From NCBI GenBank assembly GCA_947379865.1, contig CANCOY010000043.1, forward strand, positions 1-29,909: a stretch of 29,909 nucleotides of DNA. Direction: 5' to 3'. Of this stretch, positions 23,531 to 29,909 are shown in pieces. Position 1 is the stretch's first letter. Each line of letters starts with the position of its first letter. A program made the position numbers and the translations under genes. The notes below the pieces were generated by a model. That model was not told the origin of the DNA. It saw only the letters and a list, made by a program, of their open reading frames with translations, and searched no databases. The DNA is from Acetobacteraceae bacterium (GTDB lineage: Bacteria; Pseudomonadota; Alphaproteobacteria; Zavarziniales; Zavarziniaceae).

Positions 23531-24043
23531 ATGCCGAAAATTGATTTTATCAATCTTGAAACATCAGAAAGCCCACGGGAAATTCTGGAGCACGACTTTC
23601 CACGGTTAGGAAAATTACCCTTCAGGGGTGGCTGGGGATATGATCAGGCGACCGCCTGCATCATCGATAAGAATGATCCTTCCGTGCCAAAGAACCTTCC
23701 ATTTGATGGAGTAGGATTAGAATATTTGTTTTCCGAGTACAGGAACTATGAGGAATTGATTATTTTCAGGCCAGAGGGCGAAAAATATGCCGGGATCAAG
23801 AGGGAGCTTTCACGGCAGAGCCTCAAGAAAATCGGAACTCTTGTGTACGACGTCTTGGAATTTGAAATTCAAGCGTTTCGAGAGGAGGATTTTTTCAAAT
23901 TGAAGGCGAAATATGAAGGGCCAGATGGCATAAGAAACCCTCGTTTCGACAAGGAGGCCCATCATGCGCTCCACAATTCCCTGCTTTGCACGGCAACAAG
24001 GGAATACTGGTTCGACATAACAAGCTTCTATGGGACCCGCTGA
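23531..24043 (+). CDS. AT-rich uncharacterised protein, probably acquired
   Basis: A 170-residue soluble protein that I do not recognise. Its base composition is clearly lower in GC than every neighbour (many AAA, GAA, ATT and TTT codons), pointing to recent transfer. The protein has mixed charge, with IILEHDFPRLG-like and FEIQAFREEDFFKLKAKY helical stretches and a late AHHALHNSLLCTATREYWFD segment. AGAGGAA precedes the ATG and it has its own candidate promoter. Small, AT-rich single genes next to conflict systems are often immunity or toxin genes, but nothing in this sequence decides that. Confidence 0.65.
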   Translation: MPKIDFINLETSESPREILEHDFPRLGKLPFRGGWGYDQATACIIDKNDPSVPKNLPFDGVGLEYLFSEYRNYEELIIFRPEGEKYAGIKRELSRQSLKKIGTLVYDVLEFEIQAFREEDFFKLKAKYEGPDGIRNPRFDKEAHHALHNSLLCTATREYWFDITSFYGTR

Positions 24044-24151
24044 CGGACGGCGGATCGGTGGTGCCCGCAACAAGCTGGAACCTCCGGGGTACATTGCCTT
24101 TCGGTCATGAAGCCCGAGGGTCCAGACATTTTTTGCGCGGGTGGCGGTCGT

Positions 24152-25150
24152 TCAACTAGCAGAGTACGGACGCCTGACCATGCAGATGTCGAGGTCCACT
24201 GAACCACAGATGTTCAGCGCTCGCTCAAGGGCCTCGGTAATCCAGCTTTTGTCATTGCCGAATGCACCCCCGCCTAGAAGCGTGAGGAACACGGTGCGCG
24301 AACCGCCCTTGCGGGCATTGAGCACCGCGGCCCGCAAAGTTGCCTCATAGGCAGCCTCGAGGATGAGGCGTGCGAACACCTCCCATTCTCCGGCCGGGTG
24401 GTCGCCATAAGCCACCGGCAGGGCAGAGCAGAATGCTTGGCTCACAAATGGACGATCAGTGCCGGGCGCATCGGTTACCTCCACATTGTGATGCAGGCCA
24501 ATGCGCAGCAGGCCACGCAACTGGTCATGATCCGCCTCGCCGCAAACATTCAGATGGCGGCTGATGGCAGCAAGCCCTTCACGGGTCGCCAAGGCATAGC
24601 CATTGCGCATGGCCCACAACCGCTCGATGGGAATGCCAAGACTGGAGGAAAGAGCGGTGCCGACGTCGGCAAGGGCATCGATCTGGCGTTCAGCCGTCTG
24701 CCCCTCGCTGTCGCCCACCGGCGCAAAATAGTTTCGGTATATGGTGGCGGCGCCCGCTGCAATGGCGCAGGCCGGCCCCTGTGTGCCATCGCCTGAGTAA
24801 CGCGTGACCCCATCCTCCGGGGTTACATGCGGCCCGACCATTTCCAGCAGATTGAACTGCGAGGCAACCTGAAAGAGGGCGCCAGCACTGGACGCCTCGT
24901 GGTGCAGCGCGCGGACGTCCACACGACGCTCACGCACCTCCGGTCGCTTCGCGCCCCTACGAAGATCTGCCGTCCGGGTACGGAGGTCGCCGAGGGAGGC
25001 CAGTTCAAGGGTGCCAATGCCATGGCTGGTATCATTTTCGAGCAAGATCAGCCTATCGCACTCCACCGTCAACCGGGCACGCGTCTCGTGATAGCTGCTC
25101 TCGCGGAAACCCGTGAGCTTCTCGAACCAGTTTGTGCGATCCATGCCCAT
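24152..25150 (-). CDS. Macrodomain-like protein
   Basis: A 332-residue protein. It starts NWFEKLTGF and includes ALHHEASSAGALFQVASQFN, LEMVGPHVTPEDGVTRY, TQGPACAIAAGAATIYRNYF and, near the end, FLTLLGGGAFGNDKSWI. The last block resembles the final strand and phosphate loop of macrodomains that bind ADP-ribose, and the ASQFN/TQGPACA blocks recall arginine-specific macrodomains related to the Legionella effector MavL; both comparisons are from memory and unverified. It could remove ADP-ribose from a protein or bind a nucleotide signal. ATG at 25150 follows GGAGGG; ATG at 25162 is also possible with AGGAAA upstream. It follows the methyltransferase by about 50 bp. Confidence 0.65.
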   Translation of the reverse strand: MGMDRTNWFEKLTGFRESSYHETRARLTVECDRLILLENDTSHGIGTLELASLGDLRTRTADLRRGAKRPEVRERRVDVRALHHEASSAGALFQVASQFNLLEMVGPHVTPEDGVTRYSGDGTQGPACAIAAGAATIYRNYFAPVGDSEGQTAERQIDALADVGTALSSSLGIPIERLWAMRNGYALATREGLAAISRHLNVCGEADHDQLRGLLRIGLHHNVEVTDAPGTDRPFVSQAFCSALPVAYGDHPAGEWEVFARLILEAAYEATLRAAVLNARKGGSRTVFLTLLGGGAFGNDKSWITEALERALNICGSVDLDICMVRRPYSAS

Positions 25151-25201
25151 GCGACCCTCCATGTTATTTCCTGTTTATGCGGCGGGGGCCAGCTTCCCGG
25201 C

Positions 25202-25915
25202 TCACCGCCTGCGCAGCAATAGGTATTCGGACCCTGTAGCAGCGAAGTCGGCACTGAGGTCCCGGACAAGGTCGAACCCATTCTCAAGCAGCACGGCCCT
25301 GACAAAGCCGGAGGGCCAATAGCGGATCTGGAAGCGATCCTCGAAGTGCCGCGTCTGGCCACCCACCTGGATCGAGGAGGTTTCCTCATAATCGAAAATC
25401 TGGCGGGTGACCGGGGTGATCCGTACACGGCGGGCGCAGCTGTCGTCGCTATACCCAGCATCCTGGAACAGCCGCCGCGACGGAATGTCGAGCAGGAATT
25501 GCCCACCGGGCCTGAGCGCCCTGGCTGCAGCCACAATCGACTGCACCAGATCTTCTTCCGTAAGCAGATAAAGGAGCACGGTGAAGACACAGGTTGCCAG
25601 GTCAAAGCTGCCTTCAGACCTGAAGTCCTGCATGCGTCCAACATGGGTGGTAATGCCCCCTGCCCCCGGCTTTTGTGCGAGAGCCGCCAGCATCTGGGCG
25701 CTGGGGTCAACCGCCGTAACCTCATAGCCGCGGGCGGCCAAGGGCAAGGCGAGGCGGCCAGTGCCGGCCCCAAAATCAAGCACGCGGGCGGGTGCGGATT
25801 GAGCGCGAGTTATAACCTGCAGGGTGGCCTGGGTAAGCTGGCGGTAAAAGGCACCAAACGAGGCCTCGTAAAGATGGTCATAGCCGGCCGCCCAGCTGTC
25901 GTGAGGAACGGTCAT
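25202..25915 (-). CDS. Class I SAM-dependent methyltransferase
   Basis: A 237-residue methyltransferase with the Rossmann-like SAM fold. Motif I VLDFGAGTGRLALPLA (about 42-57), the acidic end of strand 2 in VTAVDPSAQML, motif III region FDLATCVFTVLLYL, and the post-motif ALRPGGQFLLDIPS are all clear. The C-terminal half has FEDRFQIRYWPSGFVRAVLL typical of small-molecule methyltransferases of the UbiE/Tam type. The ATG overlaps the stop of the upstream gene as ATGA; the frame open further up to 26134 has no similarity. The substrate is unknown. A MetK-like gene nearby on the other strand is suggestive of SAM use but not proof of a link. Confidence 0.88.
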   Translation of the reverse strand: MTVPHDSWAAGYDHLYEASFGAFYRQLTQATLQVITRAQSAPARVLDFGAGTGRLALPLAARGYEVTAVDPSAQMLAALAQKPGAGGITTHVGRMQDFRSEGSFDLATCVFTVLLYLLTEEDLVQSIVAAARALRPGGQFLLDIPSRRLFQDAGYSDDSCARRVRITPVTRQIFDYEETSSIQVGGQTRHFEDRFQIRYWPSGFVRAVLLENGFDLVRDLSADFAATGSEYLLLRRR

Positions 25916-26661
25916 GGCCGGTGCATCCCCTGATAGCTGACGAACATGCCATGGCCGCGCCACAGTGGCTCTGGCCTGCCGCCCGTCTGGAATTTCTCGT
26001 CGGCGCTGGCAACGCTTACGGGGGCAAAGGGCCCCACCTTGCCCATGGCGGCGCAGCGGGCGGCAATGGCCTGCCAATTGGCGGGGATGTCCGGATCTTT
26101 CTGCGGATAGCGGCAGGCTCGCACCACAACCCATTCGGGGCCGGAATCCCCCAAGAACCAGATGGAGGGTTCGACATGGGGGCTGCCCTGGACTGAGATC
26201 AGTTCCCGCCCTTCTTTCTCCAACTGGCCACGGACGATCTGCACCGCGAAATCGTGCAGTTCCCAGTCAGTCATTTCGACCTTGCCCTGGGTGACCAGAT
26301 CGCGCGGGCTGACGGGCTTTTTCGTCGCCAGATCAACCATTCCCCAGCCGCGCAGGTGCGGGCGACATCCATCCACGCCCTCGATCATCGGCAGCAGCAG
26401 GGCATGGCCACGGCAGCCCTCAGCAATGTCCCGCAGGCCCTCCATGCTGCCAGGCGCCTCAAGGGTGCCAGAGACATCCTCGATGCGTATAAAGAACAAC
26501 TGGTTGCCCAGCCGGAACGACATGTGCTCGAGAAAGGGCGGTGCAAGGTTGCCCTTGAGCCAGTTGATCTCCCCCGCACCCTGGCTCTGGATGTGGCGGC
26601 CGGCGGCCCGCCAAGCTTCGGCAAAAGCTTCGGACACGTCCTGCATTTCAATATCGTACAT
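25912..26661 (-). CDS. Uncharacterised protein, possible nuclease-like C-terminal domain
   Basis: A 249-residue soluble protein. Residues about 1-115 contain INWLKGNLAPPFLEHMSFRL and FIRIEDVSG and are unknown. Residues about 130-245 follow a pattern seen in several bacterial hypothetical proteins: ELHDFAVQIVRGQLEKEG, then HVEPSIWFLGDSGPEWVVVR, then YF/PFAPVSVAS and LWRGHGMFV. The hDhAVxhV...PxIW...WVVVR layout loosely resembles a restriction-endonuclease fold, but a full catalytic set is not visible. Start at 26661 with GGGAG five bases upstream. It is the first gene of the leftward trio and faces the MerR gene. Confidence 0.62.
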   Translation of the reverse strand: MYDIEMQDVSEAFAEAWRAAGRHIQSQGAGEINWLKGNLAPPFLEHMSFRLGNQLFFIRIEDVSGTLEAPGSMEGLRDIAEGCRGHALLLPMIEGVDGCRPHLRGWGMVDLATKKPVSPRDLVTQGKVEMTDWELHDFAVQIVRGQLEKEGRELISVQGSPHVEPSIWFLGDSGPEWVVVRACRYPQKDPDIPANWQAIAARCAAMGKVGPFAPVSVASADEKFQTGGRPEPLWRGHGMFVSYQGMHRP

Positions 26662-26771
26662 GGCTGCTCCCACTGGTGTCGAAGGGGTGGCGACACGGCC
26701 CGCCACGCCTCAGGTATTAGCATTCAGGCGCGTCAGTCTTGACACCGGGGGTCCAGTCATCCGGCCCAGGG

Positions 26772-26801
26772 TTACCCTCCGTACAGAAACTGTGCTAGGT
26801 T
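26772..26801 (+). promoter_or_regulatory. Candidate MerR-type promoter/operator
   Basis: TTACCC (26772-26777) and TAGGTT (26796-26801) flank an 18-bp spacer that contains the inverted repeat ACAG-AAA-CTGT (26783-26793). An inverted repeat inside a long spacer is the usual MerR-family layout. It lies 90 bp before the MerR gene in the 229-bp divergent region and could serve self-regulation. Confidence 0.35.
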
Positions 26802-26890
26802 GACTTCGGTTTGGTCAGCCCCCAGGGATTAGACAATACGGCATGTCGCTTTATTTGCAATGTCGATTTGTTTGATGCTATGAAAGGGGC

Positions 26891-27514
26891 ATGAAGACCA
26901 ACGCCCCATCCCTTTCCGAACTCGCCACCGCCTCAGGGGTGGAGGCACGGACGATCCGTTCCTGGGTTGCCCAAGGCCTGTTGCCAGCCCCCCTTAACCG
27001 GGGACCGGCGGCCCGCTATCCCGCCGAAACGCTGGAGCGGATCCTGGCCATCCGCGCCATGCGCGAGGCCCTGGGCATGCCCATGGCAGAGATCCGCAAG
27101 GAACTGCTGGTGGCGAGCCATGAAAGGATCGAGGCCTATGCCCTGAAGGCTAAGGGCATGGCGCCCATGGGCGCCATCACCTCCACCTCCGCGCCCGATG
27201 CGGCCAGCGCCCTCGACTATATCGGTTCCCTGCGGGCGCAGATCGCGGCGACCCCGGCCAAGGCGGCACCTGCTCTCCCCACTTCCACATCGCCTATCCG
27301 CCCGCCCGCCCATGGCTTTGAGGCCTTGGAAAACCGCCTTGGCGAAGGACGCCGGCGGCCGACGCGCAAGTCGCTGGCCGAGATCTGGCTACACATCCCT
27401 GTAACCCCGGACGTCAGCCTTTCCGTCCGTGGCCCGCTTGAAGCAGAGCAGCAGGTCCAGTTGGAGCGCTGCGCCGATTATATTCGTGACATTCTTCTTG
27501 GGAGAGACAGATGA
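26891..27514 (+). CDS. MerR-family regulator with long C-terminal domain
   Basis: A 207-residue protein. Residues 8-75 form a MerR-type winged helix: LSELATASGVEARTIRSWVAQGLLP, then the RYPAETLERILAIRAMREALGMPM wing and following helix. Residues about 100-140 are an Ala/Pro-rich linker. The C-terminal part (about 155-207) has SLAEIWLHIPVTPDVSLSVRG and a final amphipathic helix, not a known MerR effector domain. Its stop overlaps the VWA start as ATGA, so regulator and VWA protein are co-produced, suggesting that the VWA protein or its state is sensed directly. The ribosome site is weak (AAAGGGG close to the ATG). Confidence 0.82.
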   Translation: MKTNAPSLSELATASGVEARTIRSWVAQGLLPAPLNRGPAARYPAETLERILAIRAMREALGMPMAEIRKELLVASHERIEAYALKAKGMAPMGAITSTSAPDAASALDYIGSLRAQIAATPAKAAPALPTSTSPIRPPAHGFEALENRLGEGRRRPTRKSLAEIWLHIPVTPDVSLSVRGPLEAEQQVQLERCADYIRDILLGRDR

Positions 27515-28839
27515 CATCAGCACCTGATGCACAGAACCGGACCCTGCACCTGCAGGCGGGCCTCGACCGCAAACTCGCTTGGGAAGAAGGCGATTCCGTC
27601 CGCTATGTGGTGGCCGAACTTTCAGCCAGCGGCGCAAGCGTGGAGCGGGTAGATACCCCTGCCCTCAACCTCTCTCTTGCCATCGACATTTCGGGCAGCA
27701 TGCGGGGCGAAAAGATCGTGGCCGCCAAGCAGGCCGCCCTTGCAGTGGCAGAGACGCTGGGCCCACGTGACCGCCTCAGCATCATCGCCTTTGCCGGCAC
27801 CGCAGAGCTATGTCTCGACACCCTTACCATGGATGAAGCGGGCCGCATGGCAGCGGCTACTGCAATCCGGGCTCTCCACAGCAGCGGGCAGACGAATCTG
27901 TTTGATGGGTGGATGATGGCCGCCGAACGGGTGGCGCTTGGCATGGCACAAAGCCCGCAGGCATCCCATCGCGTGCTGCTGCTCTCCGACGGCAAGACCA
28001 ACCAGGGCAAAACCGACCGCACTGAAATCGCCCAGCATGTGGGTGCGTTGCTGGAGCGCGGGGTCGTCACTTCTGCCCTTGGCATTGGCAACGGCTATGA
28101 CGAAGAACTGCTGGGAGCCATTGCCGAGGCGGGCGGTGGCAATCTGCATGACGCGGCCGAGGCCAATGAGATTGGTGCCGTGGCACTGGGCGAGTTGCAG
28201 GCGGGTCGCGCCGCTCTGGTGGAGCGTGTGTCCTTGCGCCTAAGCGTACCAGCCAATGTGCGAGCAGAGGTCGTCGGCCCCTGGTCCCATGTGGCGGTAC
28301 CCGGCGCCATCGAGGTGATGGCCGGCAGCATCATGCCCGAGCGCACACGCAAGATCGTCTTCCGCCTGTATTGCTCCTCGGGCGCACCGGGCGCGTCGAT
28401 CCTCCTTGGACTGACGGCCAACGGCACCTCCCCCGAAGGGGATGCGCTGATCGAGGCAGCGCCGGTGGAAGTGGATCTGCGCCTTGCCTCCAGCCATGAG
28501 AACAATGCCCAGCCCCGCAACATGGCGCGCAGCCTTGCGGTGGTGGAAGCCTGGCAGGCCGATGCCATCCGCCGGGCCGTGCGCATGAACCGCGACGGCG
28601 AGCGCGACGCGGCCACCTATTACATCCAGCGCGAACTGGGCTTGATGGAATTCTATGCCCGTAATGTACCCGGTACCGAAACGCTGATCGACGAACTCAT
28701 CCTCGTACAGCGCCGCGTCAATGAGAATTGGGGTGAGCGCATCCGCAAGGAAATGTCCAACACGGTACGCAAGCGCTCACGCGGCGAAGCCGAACTGAGC
28801 TTCCGCATGCGCCCTACCATCAGCGACCAGTTTCGCTGA
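27511..28839 (+). CDS. VWA-domain protein coupled to MerR regulator
   Basis: A 442-residue soluble protein. After a strand-rich N-terminal segment (about 10-50) there is a VWA domain (about 52-230) with intact metal site: LAIDISGSMRG (Asp59, Ser61, Ser63), a Thr in SGQTNLFDG, and LLSDGKTNQG. Residues about 230-345 form a beta-rich region, followed by a helical C-terminus with MNRDGERDAATYYIQRELG. There is no signal peptide or anchor. The layout resembles TerY/YfbK-like VWA proteins without export. No MoxR gene adjoins it; the MoxR partner at 16533 is the nearest ATPase. Confidence 0.86.
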   Translation: MTSAPDAQNRTLHLQAGLDRKLAWEEGDSVRYVVAELSASGASVERVDTPALNLSLAIDISGSMRGEKIVAAKQAALAVAETLGPRDRLSIIAFAGTAELCLDTLTMDEAGRMAAATAIRALHSSGQTNLFDGWMMAAERVALGMAQSPQASHRVLLLSDGKTNQGKTDRTEIAQHVGALLERGVVTSALGIGNGYDEELLGAIAEAGGGNLHDAAEANEIGAVALGELQAGRAALVERVSLRLSVPANVRAEVVGPWSHVAVPGAIEVMAGSIMPERTRKIVFRLYCSSGAPGASILLGLTANGTSPEGDALIEAAPVEVDLRLASSHENNAQPRNMARSLAVVEAWQADAIRRAVRMNRDGERDAATYYIQRELGLMEFYARNVPGTETLIDELILVQRRVNENWGERIRKEMSNTVRKRSRGEAELSFRMRPTISDQFR

Positions 28840-28971
28840 GGGGTGGGAGCAGGCTGCGGCAGGCGTTGAGCCTTGCCGTGCCACGCCCTCGGGCGAAATT
28901 TGAAGAACGGATTTTCAATTTGGCTACCGTCGGAAGTACCGCCGCGTAACAGAACGCAAAGGATTAAACTG

Positions 28972-29202
28972 ATGCCAAAGACGACCAATGTCAGCTACCG
29001 GAACAAGAATAATCAGGTGGTCATTAGAAACACCGGCAAACCAGGAAACGACCATAATCAGAAAATCTATGAGTTGCAGTGCCAGAACGAGCAAACTGCC
29101 GCCGCCGGAATTTGTGGCAACCTGTACGGTGCCAATGGTTCAGATATCTGGCAACGCAAATGCCCACGCTGTCAGGGCGGCGCCAAGGGGCTGAGTTACT
29201 AG
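28972..29202 (+). CDS. Small zinc-ribbon-like protein
   Basis: A 76-residue protein starting MPKTTNVSYRNKNNQ. The second half has IYELQCQNE, ICGNLYGANGSDIWQR and KCPRCQGG. Four cysteines (one, one, then a CxxC) could bind zinc. The GANGSDI...RKCPxCQGG pattern recurs in small bacterial proteins of unknown function. AAGGA lies 8 bases before the ATG; a longer frame from 28873 adds residues without similarity. The N-terminal half is Asn/Lys-rich and lower in GC than its surroundings. Confidence 0.72.
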   Translation: MPKTTNVSYRNKNNQVVIRNTGKPGNDHNQKIYELQCQNEQTAAAGICGNLYGANGSDIWQRKCPRCQGGAKGLSY

Positions 29203-29543
29203 GCCGCTGGTCGCGCTGGCTGTGATCTCTGTCATTTACCAGGTTCCGGCCAGCCCATGAGGCCCACCAGATCGGCTAGAGCGCAACCGCCGGCAGGCGG
29301 CAGACCTGGCATCTGACCCCCGGTCTTTATTTCGCGCCGGCACGCGAAAAGGGTAATCACGGTATGCGAGCCTAGGCCCAAAAGTATTCGATACCCCTAT
29401 GGCCCACGCGATAAAGCGGATCAGCAACGGGCGTTGGCTTCACACTCCGTCTATCCCGGGTCCCTGAACTGGTCATTGCAGGACAGCACGGCGATTAAAG
29501 TCAAAGATCATTACTAGCGGCTAAAGCCTCTTAATCGATGCAA
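29203..29543. other. 341-bp region without a gene
   Basis: No convincing gene. Two hairpins are visible: CCGCC-GGCA-GGCGG (29287-29300) and TTTCGCG-CCGGCA-CGCGAAA (29330-29349). Neither is followed by a T run on either strand. They lie between a plus-strand gene and a minus-strand gene and may end both transcripts. Confidence 0.45.
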
Positions 29544-29909
29544 TCATGTCCTCGGGCCAAACCGTTCGCTCGGGCTACTCGGTGTCAACAGTATCCACAG
29601 CCACACGCCCAGGTTTGCCAGACTACCGACCAATCCTAGGCCCTCATCTAAGACCGCAACTCCCGGCCCCACACCACCAAGCAGGTAAATCCAAATAAGG
29701 TGCTTTGCGGACCAGCCAATGTCATGCAGGCGCTTGCCAGAAAGACAAATAAATCCCCAAAAATACGCAATCCCAGCAATACCACCAAACACCATTGACA
29801 CGTTGCCGCCAACGCCGTCGCGCGGAAGAAGCATAAACGGGATGAATGCCAAAACCCATAAACCAAAAACAAGAATTACCGCGTAACCCAGAAAAGCTCT
29901 TCGCTTCAG
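29544..29909 (-). CDS. DUF805 membrane protein (partial, N-terminus outside)
   Basis: The frame is open from the right edge of the window to a stop at 29544, giving the last 121 residues. Hydrophobic segments are visible (GYAVILVFGLWVLAFIPFML, then GGIAGIAYFWGFICLSG, then two more near the end), with KRLHDIGWSAKH, the sequence hallmark of DUF805 small membrane proteins, between them. The conserved ending LTPSSPSERFGPRT also fits. It is probably a four-helix inner-membrane protein of unknown role. GC content is lower than in most of the window. Confidence 0.78.
   Translation of the reverse strand: MKRRAFLGYAVILVFGLWVLAFIPFMLLPRDGVGGNVSMVFGGIAGIAYFWGFICLSGKRLHDIGWSAKHLIWIYLLGGVGPGVAVLDEGLGLVGSLANLGVWLWILLTPSSPSERFGPRT

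Noticed and set aside
26855..26884. Promoter TTGCAA / TATGAA for the MerR gene
   Set aside because: The -10 would end 6 bases before the ATG, leaving no room for a transcript start with the observed start codon.
29236..29427. 63-residue minus-strand frame as a transposase remnant
   Set aside because: No recognisable transposase motif, no terminal repeats and no start signal.
1..29909. tRNA, rRNA, CRISPR array, integrase or complete insertion sequence
   Set aside because: No cloverleaf, regularly spaced repeats, tyrosine or serine recombinase motifs, or transposase with terminal repeats were found by eye.

Overview
The window looks like a chromosomal segment of a GC-rich alphaproteobacterium, probably Rhodospirillales-like. 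The reasons are the order dgt, argS, SPOR protein, scpA, scpB, the divergent IscA/ErpA gene beside dgt, strong GC at third codon positions, and frequent ATGA stop/start overlaps. No rRNA, tRNA, CRISPR array or complete insertion sequence was seen.

Positions 1-7619 (minus strand) carry housekeeping genes: dGTPase, arginyl-tRNA synthetase, a SPOR-domain envelope protein, ScpA and ScpB. They are followed by a ferric-iron type ABC permease and the first part of its ATPase, with a Fur-like palindrome in front. An IscA/ErpA Fe-S carrier is read divergently (7769-8137) from a good promoter. Positions 8188-13176 (minus) form a catabolic cassette: flavodoxin-fold NAD(P)H oxidoreductase, Baeyer-Villiger-type monooxygenase, HSL-family esterase and two short-chain dehydrogenases. 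This set suits oxidation of an alcohol to a ketone, then to an ester or lactone, then hydrolysis. Positions 13663-16068 hold a GIY-YIG protein, a DUF1810 protein and a secreted ClpP-fold/Sel1 protein.

The most unusual part begins at 16144. A promoter with a 17-bp spacer is followed by a leader of about 350 nt holding two copies of the same structured RNA motif (16181-16290 and 16391-16510). Each copy has four hairpins in the same order. Two 11-nt arms and a 13-nt 3' tail are (nearly) identical between copies, while other stems differ in sequence but still pair. In both copies the 3' strand of the closing stem is also an anti-Shine-Dalgarno sequence. Downstream lies a tight plus-strand operon: MoxR-type AAA+ ATPase, unknown protein, HExxH/VWA protein, a divergent S-adenosylmethionine synthetase homologue, two unknown proteins, a YbjN-like protein and a DUF3293 protein (16533-23408). 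I read this as a riboswitch-like leader controlling a chaperone/VWA system that includes its own MetK-like enzyme.

Positions 23531-28839 hold an AT-rich orphan gene and a second VWA locus. A MerR-type regulator and a VWA protein run rightward. An unknown protein, a class I methyltransferase and a macrodomain-like protein run leftward from the same 229-bp intergenic region. The window ends with a small zinc-ribbon-like protein and the C-terminal part of a DUF805 membrane protein.

All functions were assigned by reading motifs by eye. No database or folding program was run.
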